A stretch of 64,000 nucleotides of DNA from Pseudomonas fluorescens (GCF_900636825.1 NZ_LR134318.1:5007501-5071500); one strand, 5' to 3'. Numbered from the stretch's first letter, positions 44,790-55,722 are shown. Notes: a model not told the origin generated them from the letters alone. Made by a program: numbers and translations.

Positions 44790-44986
44790 GCCAGATTCCA
44801 ACCGTTGAATGCCCAACCTGCGGCGCACCCGTCGAATTCACCCCAGCGAACAAATTCCGGCCGTTCTGCTCCGACCGCTGCAAACTGATCGATCTCGGCG
44901 CCTGGGCATCAGAGGAACACAAGATCCCGGTCGCACCGGACGCTGAAGACGAGCTGTTTTCCGGCGATTTCGATCCGCGTCACTGA
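44786..44986 (+). CDS. yacG: DNA gyrase inhibitor YacG
   Basis: The 66-residue zinc protein binds GyrB and inhibits gyrase. The four zinc ligands are visible as CPTC and CSDRC (near residues 9, 12, 28 and 32). The acidic C-terminal tail (APDAEDELFSGDFD) is typical. Coupled to coaE by ATGA. Confidence 0.94.
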   Translation: MSQIPTVECPTCGAPVEFTPANKFRPFCSDRCKLIDLGAWASEEHKIPVAPDAEDELFSGDFDPRH

Positions 44987-45018
44987 TTGCCGCGCGAACC
45001 ACGCAGGTGTGAAGTCGA

Positions 45019-45708
45019 TCAAGGCTTGGGATCGTCATCCTTCCACGGTGCCGAAAGGTAGCGCGTGCGGTTGAAGGTCTCGAGCCATTCCGGGCAGAAC
45101 ACCACGAAGGCACTGACGACCATGCCGTTGATGAACGCCTCGGGAAACAGCAGCAGCCAAAGATAACCGACGAAATCCTCCAGCCATTCCGGCATGGCGA
45201 AGAGGCCGTCGTACCACAGCAGCGTCAGGCTCAGAATCAGGCATGAAAGGCCGGCAAGCGCGGCGGCGAAGAAACCGGAACAAAAGATGTATACGAAAGG
45301 ATTTCGCGGCTGCGCACGCTCGACGAGGATCGCCACACCCTCGGTGATGAGCACCGGTAACAGGATCAATAACGAACCGTTGACCCCGAGCGCTGCCAGA
45401 TCCTGGCGCCCCAACAGCACCAGGCCCATTTGCGCCACCAGCCCGCCGACAATCGCCAATGGCCAGTCGAGCAACAGCGTTACCGCCGTCATGCCGATGA
45501 AGTGATACGACACGCCTGTATCGAAATCCCGTCGTACCAGCCACAGCAGAAACAACGCGAATACCGTACCGAACAGCAGATGCTGGCGGCGTCTGTCGCT
45601 GAACAGCTCAACCCATGGCGCACGCATGACCGCCCAGAGCAGCACCGGCAGATAAATCAGCCAGCCGAGCGTCAGGCTTGCCGAGGACAGCAGTTCAGCT
45701 CCAATCAT
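45019..45708 (-). CDS. Energy-coupling-factor-type membrane permease (CbiM-like)
   Basis: The 229-residue protein has six or seven membrane helices. Motifs FIGMTAVTLLLDWPLAIVGG near 70-90 and LFPEAFINGMVVSAFVVF near 190-207 resemble ECF transporter substrate-specific proteins of the cobalt/nickel group. The N-terminal metal-binding MHI start of CbiM is absent. No ATPase or transmembrane energiser gene is nearby, so it may act alone or use a shared module. Substrate unknown. It converges with yacG. Confidence 0.72.
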   Translation of the reverse strand: MIGAELLSSASLTLGWLIYLPVLLWAVMRAPWVELFSDRRRQHLLFGTVFALFLLWLVRRDFDTGVSYHFIGMTAVTLLLDWPLAIVGGLVAQMGLVLLGRQDLAALGVNGSLLILLPVLITEGVAILVERAQPRNPFVYIFCSGFFAAALAGLSCLILSLTLLWYDGLFAMPEWLEDFVGYLWLLLFPEAFINGMVVSAFVVFCPEWLETFNRTRYLSAPWKDDDPKP

Positions 45709-45738
45709 GACCCTTCACCTTTGCCACGACACGTCCTC

Positions 45739-45817
45739 TGTAGGAGCTGCCGAAGGCTGCGATCTTTTGATCTCGTTTCATGAAAGCAAAAGATCGCAGC
45801 CTTCGGCAGCTCCTACA
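45739..45817. repeat. REPIN, family A
   Basis: Facing TGTAGGAGCTGCCGAAGG arms, heads outermost, with a short centre, lie between the divergent permease and DUF1780 genes. Confidence 0.88.
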
Positions 45818-45896
45818 AGGGCGCAATTGCGTGTCGGTTATATTCGGCCAATGCAAAGCTTTCTGCTTGTCGCATTTGAACGCTAAGCTTGGGCAT

Positions 45897-46523
45897 ATGG
45901 ATGACTCAGATTACTTACGCCTGCTGACCATCGCGGCCGAGCAGGCCAACGCGTTCTTGTCCAATGCCCGCAAATGGGAGCGTGAGCGTTGGGTTTGCCA
46001 ACGCCTGCTGCAAGGTCTCAACATACCCTACCGTGTCGATGAGTTCGCACCGGCGGGCGAGCCACCGGACGTGTTGTTTCGCGATGCCAATTTCGAAGTG
46101 TTTTTCGTCCTCGATGAAGGCCGCAGGCTCAACGATGAATGGCGTGACGAGTTGCAGCGTCGGCGCAGCGCATTTTCCCTCAGTCAATTGGTGCGCCGCG
46201 AAGCCAAACCCAAACGCATCCCGGCCAACGAATTTCTGGTGCGCCTGGCGCCGACCCTGCGCAAGAAAGCCCACAACTACCAGGAGCGCGGCATGGATCT
46301 GGGCGAGCTGGACATCATCGCTTTCGCCAGTCTCAAGCGCGAGGTACTCGATCTGAACAGCCACTTTCCGCCACCTACCGAATACCTGCGTCAAGGCTGG
46401 CGCTCGCTGTCGCTGGTCGGGCCGACGTTCGCCCGCGTATTGTTCGCCCACCCGGATGCCCCGGATTTCCTGCGCAGCAACCTTGGCCGCAGCATCGTCT
46501 TCGATGTCGGGATCAGCCTGTGA
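45897..46523 (+). CDS. DUF1780 domain-containing protein
   Basis: The 208-residue soluble protein belongs to a family found mainly in pseudomonads. It opens MDDSDYLRLLTIAAEQANAF. The middle part, with EVFFVLDEGRRLNDEW and ELDIIAFASLKREVLDLN, recalls the beta core of PD-(D/E)xK nucleases, but I cannot assign catalytic residues with confidence. The open frame extends back through the REPIN; the ATG at 45897 is the first outside it, although no good ribosome site precedes it. It overlaps the MOSC gene by four bases. Confidence 0.75.
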   Translation: MDDSDYLRLLTIAAEQANAFLSNARKWERERWVCQRLLQGLNIPYRVDEFAPAGEPPDVLFRDANFEVFFVLDEGRRLNDEWRDELQRRRSAFSLSQLVRREAKPKRIPANEFLVRLAPTLRKKAHNYQERGMDLGELDIIAFASLKREVLDLNSHFPPPTEYLRQGWRSLSLVGPTFARVLFAHPDAPDFLRSNLGRSIVFDVGISL

Positions 46524-47047
46524 CGCCGCTGCAGCAACTGATCGCCGATGTCCCGCAGACTGGCCGTGTGCGCTGGATTGGCGTGCGCCCGCAGTCCCGA
46601 GGGCCGATGCTCGAACTGGATGCCGTAGAGGCTCGACTCGAGGCCGGGCTCACCGGCGACCACGCCCGCCCCGGCGTGCGCAATGCGCGGCAGGTGACGC
46701 TGATCCAGTGGGAACATCTGGCGGTGATCAGGGCATTGATGGGCCGCCCCGAGGATCAACCGATCAGACCTGAAGATCTGCGGCGCAATCTCGTTATAAG
46801 CGGAATCAATTTGTTTAGCCTGAAGGGGCGGCGCTTTCGCATTGGTCAGGCGATACTCGAAACCACCGGCTGGTGTCAGCCCTGTGCACGCCTGCAGAAC
46901 AACCTCGGCCCCGGCACTTTTCAAGCGGTGCGCGGACATGGCGGACTCACCGCGCGGGTGCTGCAAAGCGGCATCATTCGCCTCGACGATAGCCTGAGCG
47001 TCGAACCGGTTCCGGACAGCGGCTATGCTGCGTTCAACCCCGGCTGA
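46520..47047 (+). CDS. MOSC domain-containing protein
   Basis: The 175-residue protein is a single MOSC (molybdenum-cofactor sulfurase C-terminal) domain. GLTGDHARPGVRNARQVTLIQWEHL near 45-69 and RRNLVISGINLFSLKGRRFRIGQA near 88-111 are the family segments. TTGWCQPCARL near 115-125 holds the conserved cysteines. YiiM/YcbX relatives handle N-hydroxylated bases with molybdenum cofactor. Partner and substrate are unknown. It starts with GTG inside the DUF1780 stop (GTGA). Confidence 0.85.
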   Translation: MTPLQQLIADVPQTGRVRWIGVRPQSRGPMLELDAVEARLEAGLTGDHARPGVRNARQVTLIQWEHLAVIRALMGRPEDQPIRPEDLRRNLVISGINLFSLKGRRFRIGQAILETTGWCQPCARLQNNLGPGTFQAVRGHGGLTARVLQSGIIRLDDSLSVEPVPDSGYAAFNPG

Positions 47048-47098
47048 AAACCGCTGTAGCTTCTGACCATTCAGTTACGTCTACCTGACGAGGCAAAT

Positions 47099-47272
47099 AT
47101 GACCAGCCGCCTGAACCCCGAAGACCAAAAGCATGTCGAAGAGTACCTGCAACTGTCCCAACACCGTGTCGAGCGCCGGCCATTCCGGCCGTGGATGCTC
47201 CTGGTGCTGGTGTTGGCAGTGACCATTGGTCTTGGCCTGTTGAGCCGATTTATCAGTTACCTGACGCTATGA
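47099..47272 (+). CDS. DUF3094 small membrane protein
   Basis: The 57-residue protein has a charged N-terminal half (MTSRLNPEDQKHVEEYLQLS) and one C-terminal membrane helix (about 33-53). It matches the short DUF3094 family of pseudomonads. CGAGG lies eight bases before the ATG. It follows the MOSC gene by 51 bases and precedes ndh by 63, so it may share their transcript. Function is unknown. Confidence 0.8.
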   Translation: MTSRLNPEDQKHVEEYLQLSQHRVERRPFRPWMLLVLVLAVTIGLGLLSRFISYLTL

Positions 47273-47335
47273 GCAGCCTGGCGCTCGCTCGGGTAACCGC
47301 ACCGATTTCCTTTAAAAACCTTGCGAGTTATCCCT

Positions 47336-48634
47336 ATGTCTCATCGTATTGTCATTGTCGGCGGCGGCGCCGGCGGTCTGGAGTTGGCTACCCGTCTGGG
47401 TAAGACTCTGGGCAAACGCGGCACGGCCAGCGTCATGCTGGTCGACGCGAACCTGACGCACATCTGGAAACCGCTGCTGCACGAAGTGGCTGCCGGTTCT
47501 CTGAACTCTTCCGAAGACGAACTCAACTATGTCGCCCAAGCGAAATGGAACCACTTCGAGTTCCAGCTCGGGCGCATGAGCGGGCTCGATCGCGCACAGA
47601 AGAAAATCCAGCTGGCCGCCACCTACGACGAAAATGGCGTAGAACTGGTGCCGGCGCGCGAAGTGGCTTACGACTCGCTGGTAATCAGCGTCGGCAGCAC
47701 CACCAACGATTTCGGCACCCAAGGCGCGGCGCAACACTGCCTATTCCTCGATACGCGCAAACAGGCCGAGCGCTTCCACCAGCAACTGCTCAACCACTAC
47801 CTGCGCGCGCACGCCGGGCAAACCGATGTGGTCGAGCAGATCAGCGTGGCTATCGTCGGCGCCGGAGCCACTGGCGTCGAGCTGGCTGCAGAACTGCACA
47901 ACGCGGCGCATGAACTGGCGGCGTACGGCCTCGACCGGATCAAGCCGGAAAACATGCATATCACCCTGATCGAAGCCGGCCCCCGGGTGTTGCCTGCCCT
48001 GCCGGAACGCATCGGCGGGCCGGTACACAAGACCCTGGAAAAACTCGGGGTCAATGTGATGACCAATGCGTCGGTCAGCGAAGTGACGGCTGACAGCCTG
48101 ATTACCGCCGATGGCAATGAAATCAAAGCCAGCCTGAAGGTCTGGGCGGCCGGGATTCGCGCCCCGGGTTTCCTCAAGGACATCGACGGGCTGGAAACCA
48201 ACCGCATCAATCAGCTGCAAGTGCTGCCGACCCTGCAAACCACTCGCGACGAGAACATCTTCGCCTTCGGCGATTGCGCCGCCTGCCCGCAGCCGGGCAC
48301 GGATCGCAACGTGCCGCCGCGCGCACAAGCGGCGCATCAGCAAGCTTCGCTGCTGGCCAAATCGCTGAAACTGCGCATCGAAGGCAAGACACTGCCGGAG
48401 TACAAGTACACCGATTACGGTTCGCTGATTTCGCTGTCGCGTTTTTCAGCGGTGGGTAATTTGATGGGCAACCTCACCGGCAGCGTGATGCTGGAAGGCT
48501 GGCTGGCGCGGATGTTTTACGTGTCGCTGTACCGCATGCACCAGATGGCGCTGTACGGACCGTTCCGCACGGCAATGCTGATGCTCGGCAGCAAGATTGG
48601 CCGCGGCACCGAGCCGCGCCTGAAATTGCACTAA
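47336..48634 (+). CDS. ndh: Type II NADH dehydrogenase (NAD(P)/FAD-dependent oxidoreductase)
   Basis: The 432-residue flavoprotein oxidises NADH and reduces quinone without pumping protons. It has the FAD-binding GGGAGGLELA near 9-18, the NADH-binding GAGATGVELAAEL near 178-190 and IFAFGDCAA near 310. The C-terminal segment YTDYGSLISLSRFSAVGN and the amphipathic tail anchor it to the membrane. The start at MSHRIVIVGGG is five codons inside the longest frame. Subtype follows overall resemblance to Ndh. Confidence 0.9.
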   Translation: MSHRIVIVGGGAGGLELATRLGKTLGKRGTASVMLVDANLTHIWKPLLHEVAAGSLNSSEDELNYVAQAKWNHFEFQLGRMSGLDRAQKKIQLAATYDENGVELVPAREVAYDSLVISVGSTTNDFGTQGAAQHCLFLDTRKQAERFHQQLLNHYLRAHAGQTDVVEQISVAIVGAGATGVELAAELHNAAHELAAYGLDRIKPENMHITLIEAGPRVLPALPERIGGPVHKTLEKLGVNVMTNASVSEVTADSLITADGNEIKASLKVWAAGIRAPGFLKDIDGLETNRINQLQVLPTLQTTRDENIFAFGDCAACPQPGTDRNVPPRAQAAHQQASLLAKSLKLRIEGKTLPEYKYTDYGSLISLSRFSAVGNLMGNLTGSVMLEGWLARMFYVSLYRMHQMALYGPFRTAMLMLGSKIGRGTEPRLKLH

Positions 48635-48644
48635 AGCCAGCATC

Positions 48645-48735
48645 TGTGGGAGCTGGCTTGCCGGCGATGGCGCCGGGTCAGTTGATATTTCTATTGCCTG
48701 ACCCACCGCTATCGCGGGCAAGCGCGGCTCCCACA
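48645..48735. repeat. REPIN of a third sequence type
   Basis: Arms TGTGGGAGCTGGCTTGCC and GGGCAAGCGCGGCTCCCACA face each other with heads outermost. The head is like family B, but the stem (CTGGCTTGCC) is distinct and the arms are imperfect. Confidence 0.72.
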
Positions 48736-48745
48736 TGTTTTCGTG

Positions 48746-48788
48746 CTGCTCGCAGATCCAGCGCATTCGCGAGCAGGCTCGCTCCCAC
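48746..48788. repeat. Degenerate family B element
   Basis: The right arm CGCGAGCAGGCTCGCTCCCA (48768-48787) is intact, while only a short GCTGCTCGCAG remains of the left. It directly follows the third-type REPIN. Confidence 0.65.
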
Positions 48789-48804
48789 CTTTGATCTTTA
48801 TTCC

Positions 48805-48830
48805 AAGCCCCGCATCGCGCGGGGCTTTTT
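48805..48830 (+). terminator. Rho-independent terminator downstream of ndh
   Basis: Stem AAGCCCCGC-5-GCGGGGCTT ends in T5 on the plus strand, 13 bases before the convergent chemoreceptor stop. Confidence 0.8.
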
Positions 48831-48842
48831 ATGGGCTGTCGA

Positions 48843-50468
48843 TTACAGCTGGAAGCGTCGCACCATGCCTTGCAGCGCATTGGCCAGTTGCGACAGTTCG
48901 TGACTCGACGCGCTGGTCTGATCCGCCCCCGCAGCGGAACGCACCGAGAGGTCGCGGATGTTCACCAGATTGCGATCCACTTCCCGCGCCACTTGCGCCT
49001 GTTCTTCGGCGGCGCTGGCGATCACCAGATTGCGCTCATGAATCTCATGCACCGACGCCGTGATGGTCACCAACGCTTCACCGGCGCGCTCAGCCAGGAT
49101 CAAGGTGCTGGCCGCACGCGAAGCGCTGGCTTGCATTGAATCCAGCGCCAGGCTCGACCCGCTGCGCATGCCCTGCACCATTTGCTCGATCTCCTGGGTC
49201 GATTGCTGCGTGCGATACGCCAACGCCCGCACCTCATCGGCCACCACCGCAAAACCTCGCCCGCTTTCACCGGCGCGCGCTGCTTCGATGGCCGCATTGA
49301 GCGCCAACAGGTTGGTTTGCTCGGCGATGGCGCGGATCACATCAAGCACTTTGCCAATGTCCTGCGACTGATTCGCCAGCGATTGCACAAGATCACCGGT
49401 GTGCTGCACATCGCTCGCCAGCGCATTGATCGCGCTGGCCGTTTCGCTGACGCGCTCCTGACCCAGTTGCGCGGACTGACTGGATTGGCGAGTGGCATCG
49501 GAGGTCGATACCGCATTACGGGCGACTTCCTCCACCGCAGCGGTCATTTCATTCACAGCGGTGGCGGCTTGTTCGATTTCGTCGTTTTGCTGCTGCAGGC
49601 CTTGAGTGCTGTCGACGGTGACGGCGCTCAGCTCGTCGGCGGCGGTGGCCAGTTGCGTTGCCGAGCAGCTGATGCCTTGCAGGGTTTCGCGCAGGTTCTG
49701 CTGCATGGTCGCCAAGGCTTTCAACAAGCGGCTGACTTCGTCGTTGCCATGGGTTTCGATCGGTCGGGTCAGGTCGCCCCGGGCCACGCTCTCGGCGGCG
49801 CTCAATGCGTTGCTCAGCGGGCGCACAATGCTGCGAGTGAGCAACATCGCCAGCGCCACTGTCGCCAGCGCTGCCAAAGCAATGAACAGGCTGACGATAG
49901 TGCGCGACGTGGCGTAATGGGCGGCGGATTTTTCGCTTTCAGCAGCGACCTGACGGGCGAACAGATCGGCCAGATCGTTGAGTTGCTTGCCGGAGCCGTC
50001 GACCACGGTTTTCATGTCGATCAGCAACAGTTTGGTCAGCTCGTCACGCTTGCCTTGCTCAGCGAGTGTGAACGACTGCGCGATGCCGGTGCGATAGGCG
50101 GCAAAGGTTTTCTTGAACTGGTCATACAGCTGCTGACCTTCCGCGGTGTCGACCAGCGTGTCGTAGGCGGCGATCTTCTCGCTAAGTTCCTTGTCTCGGG
50201 TGTCCATCTGGCCGCGGTACGTGGCGATGTTGGCCGGATCCTGATCCAGCGCCATGCGCAGGGAAATCGTGCGGATGCGCAACATCAGTTCGCGAATCTC
50301 GTCGCCTCCGCGAATGCTCGGCAACCAGCGATTCTCCACCGCCACCTCACTGTCGCGAATGCTGGACATTTGCCCCAATGCAAACACGCCAAGCAGCGCG
50401 ACCAGCACCGCAATCAAGGCGAACCCCAAGGCCGCCCGAGGAGCAATATTCAACTGACGAAGCAACAT
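48843..50468 (-). CDS. Methyl-accepting chemotaxis protein
   Basis: The 541-residue receptor has a short cytoplasmic start, membrane helix 1 (about 12-34) and a periplasmic four-helix-bundle sensor (about 35-188, 4HB_MCP type). Helix 2 (about 190-212), a HAMP domain and the signalling hairpin follow, with the tip IAEQTNLLALNAAIEAARAG near 385. Methylation-site-like EEQAQVAREVDRN lies near 495. The ligand cannot be predicted. There is no CheB/CheR pentapeptide at the C-terminus (ends MVRRFQL). It stands alone. Confidence 0.93.
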   Translation of the reverse strand: MLLRQLNIAPRAALGFALIAVLVALLGVFALGQMSSIRDSEVAVENRWLPSIRGGDEIRELMLRIRTISLRMALDQDPANIATYRGQMDTRDKELSEKIAAYDTLVDTAEGQQLYDQFKKTFAAYRTGIAQSFTLAEQGKRDELTKLLLIDMKTVVDGSGKQLNDLADLFARQVAAESEKSAAHYATSRTIVSLFIALAALATVALAMLLTRSIVRPLSNALSAAESVARGDLTRPIETHGNDEVSRLLKALATMQQNLRETLQGISCSATQLATAADELSAVTVDSTQGLQQQNDEIEQAATAVNEMTAAVEEVARNAVSTSDATRQSSQSAQLGQERVSETASAINALASDVQHTGDLVQSLANQSQDIGKVLDVIRAIAEQTNLLALNAAIEAARAGESGRGFAVVADEVRALAYRTQQSTQEIEQMVQGMRSGSSLALDSMQASASRAASTLILAERAGEALVTITASVHEIHERNLVIASAAEEQAQVAREVDRNLVNIRDLSVRSAAGADQTSASSHELSQLANALQGMVRRFQL

Positions 50469-50590
50469 GACGAACGCCCTTATTCTTGTATTGGCAGATT
50501 CAAAGGGCGACGCAGTGGCAGTCCCCTCGTATTAGCGGGCTGTCGGCAGGTTGTATGATGACTTGAAGAGATTCGTCTTTTCGACGGACA

Positions 50591-50626
50591 AAAAAAATCC
50601 CCGTATCTTTCGATACGAGGATTTTT
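50591..50626 (-). terminator. Rho-independent terminator of the tRNA transcript
   Basis: Stem CGTATC-TTTC-GATACG is extended by AAAATCC/GGATTTT with one mismatch, and on the minus strand it ends in T7. It follows the last tRNA by five bases. Confidence 0.85.
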
Positions 50627-50630
50627 AATA

Positions 50631-50707
50631 TGGTCGGGGTAAGGGGATTCGAACTCCTGACATCCTGCTCCCAAAGCAGGCGCGCTACCGGACTGCGCTA
50701 TACCCCG
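50631..50707 (-). tRNA. tRNA-Pro (UGG), second copy in the transcript
   Basis: 77 nt on the minus strand, with the CCA end encoded. The acceptor strand begins CGGGGTATAGCGCAG, the anticodon loop is CTTTGGGAG with anticodon TGG, and the T arm is GTTCGAATC. It is identical to the copy at 50886-50962. Confidence 0.95.
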
Positions 50708-50804
50708 GTAAAAAAAAGGCGACCTTTCAAAGATCGCCTTCTTCGATCAGCGCTTTTGGCGTCTGATCTTAAGATTCGATCCCAGCGTTAACTGGTTTCA
50801 AAAA

Positions 50805-50880
50805 TGGTGGGTCGTGTGGGATTCGAACCTACGACCAATTGGTTAAAAGCCAACTGCTCTACCAACTGAGCTAACGACCC
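50805..50880 (-). tRNA. tRNA-Lys (UUU)
   Basis: 76 nt with encoded CCA. It begins GGGTCGTTAGCTCAGTTGG, the anticodon loop is CTTTTAA with anticodon TTT, and the T arm is GTTCGAATC. It sits between the two tRNA-Pro copies. Confidence 0.95.
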
Positions 50881-50885
50881 AAAAA

Positions 50886-50962
50886 TGGTCGGGGTAAGGG
50901 GATTCGAACTCCTGACATCCTGCTCCCAAAGCAGGCGCGCTACCGGACTGCGCTATACCCCG
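50886..50962 (-). tRNA. tRNA-Pro (UGG), first copy in the transcript
   Basis: 77 nt, every base the same as the copy at 50631-50707. Only five bases separate it from tRNA-Lys. Confidence 0.95.
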
Positions 50963-50971
50963 GTTTGAAAT

Positions 50972-51047
50972 TGGCTCCGTGACCAGGACTCGAACCTGGG
51001 ACCCAATGATTAACAGTCATTTGCTCTACCGACTGAGCTATCACGGA
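50972..51047 (-). tRNA. tRNA-Asn (GUU)
   Basis: 76 nt with encoded CCA. It begins TCCGTGATAGCTCAGTCGG, and the anticodon loop CTGTTAA gives anticodon GTT. It is the first tRNA of the four-gene transcript. Confidence 0.95.
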
Positions 51048-51132
51048 ACTACATATTTCAATTTACAACGGTGAAACTTGTTGCATCTAGTCACTCGTTC
51101 GCATCGCTGCGTTCGTGTGTCTGAGGCGCGCT

Positions 51133-51160
51133 ATTCTACAACCTAGAACACCCCTGTCAA
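51133..51160 (-). promoter_or_regulatory. Strong sigma-70 promoter of the tRNA operon
   Basis: On the minus strand TTGACA (51160-51155) and TAGAAT (51138-51133) are 16 bases apart. The region just downstream is GC-rich (GCGCGCC), like a stringent discriminator. The start would be near 51126, about 80 bases before tRNA-Asn. Confidence 0.85.
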
Positions 51161-51292
51161 CCCCCTAAATTGCTTTCAAATTAATGATTTGCAACTTATT
51201 TCAGTTTTCAACCCAGTGGATTGAAACGCTGCCGGTGACTGACTGCGGGGCGCACTTTACAAGCCTTTTCCTTTGAGTTCAACAGCCTAACG
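51161..51292. other. Spacer between the tRNA promoter and the clpB terminator
   Basis: No gene or clear signal is seen. It is moderately AT-rich near 51165-51215, which may be an UP-element-like region for the tRNA promoter. Confidence 0.35.
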
Positions 51293-51327
51293 AAAAAAAA
51301 GGCCCCACAATGTGGGGCCTCGCTTTT
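51293..51327 (-). terminator. Rho-independent terminator after clpB
   Basis: Stem AGGCCCCACA / TGTGGGGCCT (51300-51320) is preceded by A7 on the plus strand, which is the U run for minus-strand transcripts. It lies 25 bases past the clpB stop. Confidence 0.85.
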
Positions 51328-51344
51328 TTCACTGACGATTTGGC

Positions 51345-53909
<2,565 letters not shown>

Positions 53910-53980
53910 AAGTCACCTTCCTTTTGAGCAGGCCGGACCCAAGAAACCGTCCTGAATAAAGAAACCTGCCAGATACCCCT

Positions 53981-54010
53981 ATAGATGCGGTCGATTCTGC
54001 AGGATTCAAG
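53981..54010 (-). promoter_or_regulatory. Sigma-32 (RpoH) promoter of clpB
   Basis: On the minus strand CTTGAA (54010-54005) and CCGCATCTAT (53990-53981) are separated by 14 bases. The -10 matches CCCCATNTA with one change. Transcription would start near 53973, about 64 bases before clpB. Confidence 0.82.
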
Positions 54011-54040
54011 CGTCAGAGGGTTGATTCAAGTCAGGCAAGT

Positions 54041-54763
54041 CTAGCGGGTGAGCCAGACCAGGGAGGCGAAGCGACCAGTGCGTGAAGCACGGCGATAGGA
54101 GAAGAAGCGCGGATCGGTCACGGTGCAGAAACCGCCACCATAAACAGCGGTGACACCACGGACTGCCAGACGCAGGCGCGCCAGCATATAGATGTCCGCC
54201 ATGAACTTGCCGGCATTGGTGCTCGGTACAAAGGCTTTGGCTGCTTCAGGCAATTGATTGATGAAGACTTCCCGCACTTCCAGGCCGACTTCAAAGGCTT
54301 TCGGGCCGATGGCCGGGCCGAGCCAGACCAGAATGTCTTCTGCCGGTACATCCAACGTATCGAGGGTAGCTTCCAGCACACCCGCCGCCAGCCCACGCCA
54401 GCCAGCATGGGCCGCCGCTATGCGCGTGCCCGCACGATTGCAGAACAAGGCCGGCAAACAATCCGCGGTCATCGCCGCGCAGGCAATACCGGGCGTTGCC
54501 GTCCAGCTGGCATCTGCTGTAGCAACAACGCCCGGATCAGCGTGAGCGACGGCAATCCCGTGCACTTGCTGTAACCAGGCAGGCTGTATGGAGAAGTGAT
54601 CGGTGAGGCGTCGACGGTTTTCGGCAACGGCTTCCGGACGATCATCGACATGATCGCCCAGATTAAGGCTGTCGAACGGCGCCTCGCTGACACCGCCCTC
54701 GCGGGTAGTGACGCAGGCTTTGACGCTGGCCGGCGCAGGCCAGTCCGGCGTCAGCCAGTTCAT
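54041..54763 (-). CDS. pgeF: Peptidoglycan editing factor / purine nucleosidase-like laccase-domain protein
   Basis: The 240-residue protein (YfiH family) has the copper/zinc-site residues in QVHGIAVAHAD, AMTADCLPALF and AAHAGWRGLAAGVLEATL. In E. coli PgeF keeps wrong amino acids out of UDP-MurNAc peptides; related enzymes cleave purine nucleosides. Its ATG overlaps the rluD stop by four bases. The pair rluD-pgeF and the divergent bamD form a very common neighbourhood. Confidence 0.92.
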   Translation of the reverse strand: MNWLTPDWPAPASVKACVTTREGGVSEAPFDSLNLGDHVDDRPEAVAENRRRLTDHFSIQPAWLQQVHGIAVAHADPGVVATADASWTATPGIACAAMTADCLPALFCNRAGTRIAAAHAGWRGLAAGVLEATLDTLDVPAEDILVWLGPAIGPKAFEVGLEVREVFINQLPEAAKAFVPSTNAGKFMADIYMLARLRLAVRGVTAVYGGGFCTVTDPRFFSYRRASRTGRFASLVWLTR

Positions 54764-55722
54764 CCGACGAAAGCCTCGCGATCCTGCTTGAGCAGAGTCA
54801 GCAGCCAGACGAAATCTTCCGGCAGCGGCGATTCCCAGCTCATCCGCACACCCGTCGTCGGATGATCCAGCTCCAGGAAACGCGCGTGCAGGGCCTGACG
54901 CGGGAAGTGCTTGAGCGACTCGACCATCGTCGGGTTCGCAGCAGGCGGGATGCGGAACCGACCGCCGTATGCCGGGTCGCCGACCAACGGGAAGTTAATG
55001 TGCGACATGTGCACACGGATCTGGTGAGTCCGACCGGTTTCCAGTTTCACCCGCACATGGGTGTGGGAACGGAAACGCTCCAGCACGCGGTAGTGACTGA
55101 CCGCAGGCTTGCCGCCTTCCATCACCGCCATGCGCTGGCGCTGCTGGCCGTGACGACCGATCGGCGCGTTGATCTTGCCACCGGCCGTGACCACACCAAT
55201 CACGATGCACTCATAGATGCGGCTGACGCTGCGACTCTGCAATTGAGTAACCAGCTTGGTCTGCGCCTGAATGGTCTTGGCCACCACCATCAGACCGGTG
55301 GTGTCCTTGTCCAGACGATGCACGATACCGGCGCGCGGGACATTGATGATGTCCGGCACGTGGTGCAGCAAGGCGTTGAGCAATGTGCCATCGGCGTGGC
55401 CGGCAGCCGGATGCACCACCAGGCCCGCAGGCTTGTTGATCACCAGGATGTCGTCGTCTTCGTAGACGATGTCGAGCTCGATATCCTGGGCGATCCACTC
55501 GCCCTGGGCTTCCTGCTCGGCAGTCAGCTCAAGGATGGCCCCGCCATGCACGATGTCGCGCGGGCGGATGACCGCCCCGTCCACAGTCAGGCGACCTTCT
55601 TTGATCCAGGCGGAAAGGCGCGAGCGTGAGTGCTCAGCGAAGAGTTGGGCGGCGACTTGATCGAGGCGTTGGCCGCCCAATTCGGACGGCACCTCTGCGC
55701 GAAGTTCTATTTTATCGGACAT
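54760..55722 (-). CDS. rluD: 23S rRNA pseudouridine(1911/1915/1917) synthase
   Basis: RluD makes three pseudouridines in helix 69 of 23S rRNA. The 320-residue enzyme has an N-terminal S4 domain (about 15-75, RLDQVAAQLFAEHSRSRL) and the catalytic motif AGIVHRLDKDTTGLMVVAK, with the active-site Asp in RLDKD near 139. GRTHQIRVHM lies near 230. The start at MSDKIELRA is seven codons inside the longest frame. It is divergent from bamD, 151 bases away. Confidence 0.95.
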   Translation of the reverse strand: MSDKIELRAEVPSELGGQRLDQVAAQLFAEHSRSRLSAWIKEGRLTVDGAVIRPRDIVHGGAILELTAEQEAQGEWIAQDIELDIVYEDDDILVINKPAGLVVHPAAGHADGTLLNALLHHVPDIINVPRAGIVHRLDKDTTGLMVVAKTIQAQTKLVTQLQSRSVSRIYECIVIGVVTAGGKINAPIGRHGQQRQRMAVMEGGKPAVSHYRVLERFRSHTHVRVKLETGRTHQIRVHMSHINFPLVGDPAYGGRFRIPPAANPTMVESLKHFPRQALHARFLELDHPTTGVRMSWESPLPEDFVWLLTLLKQDREAFVG

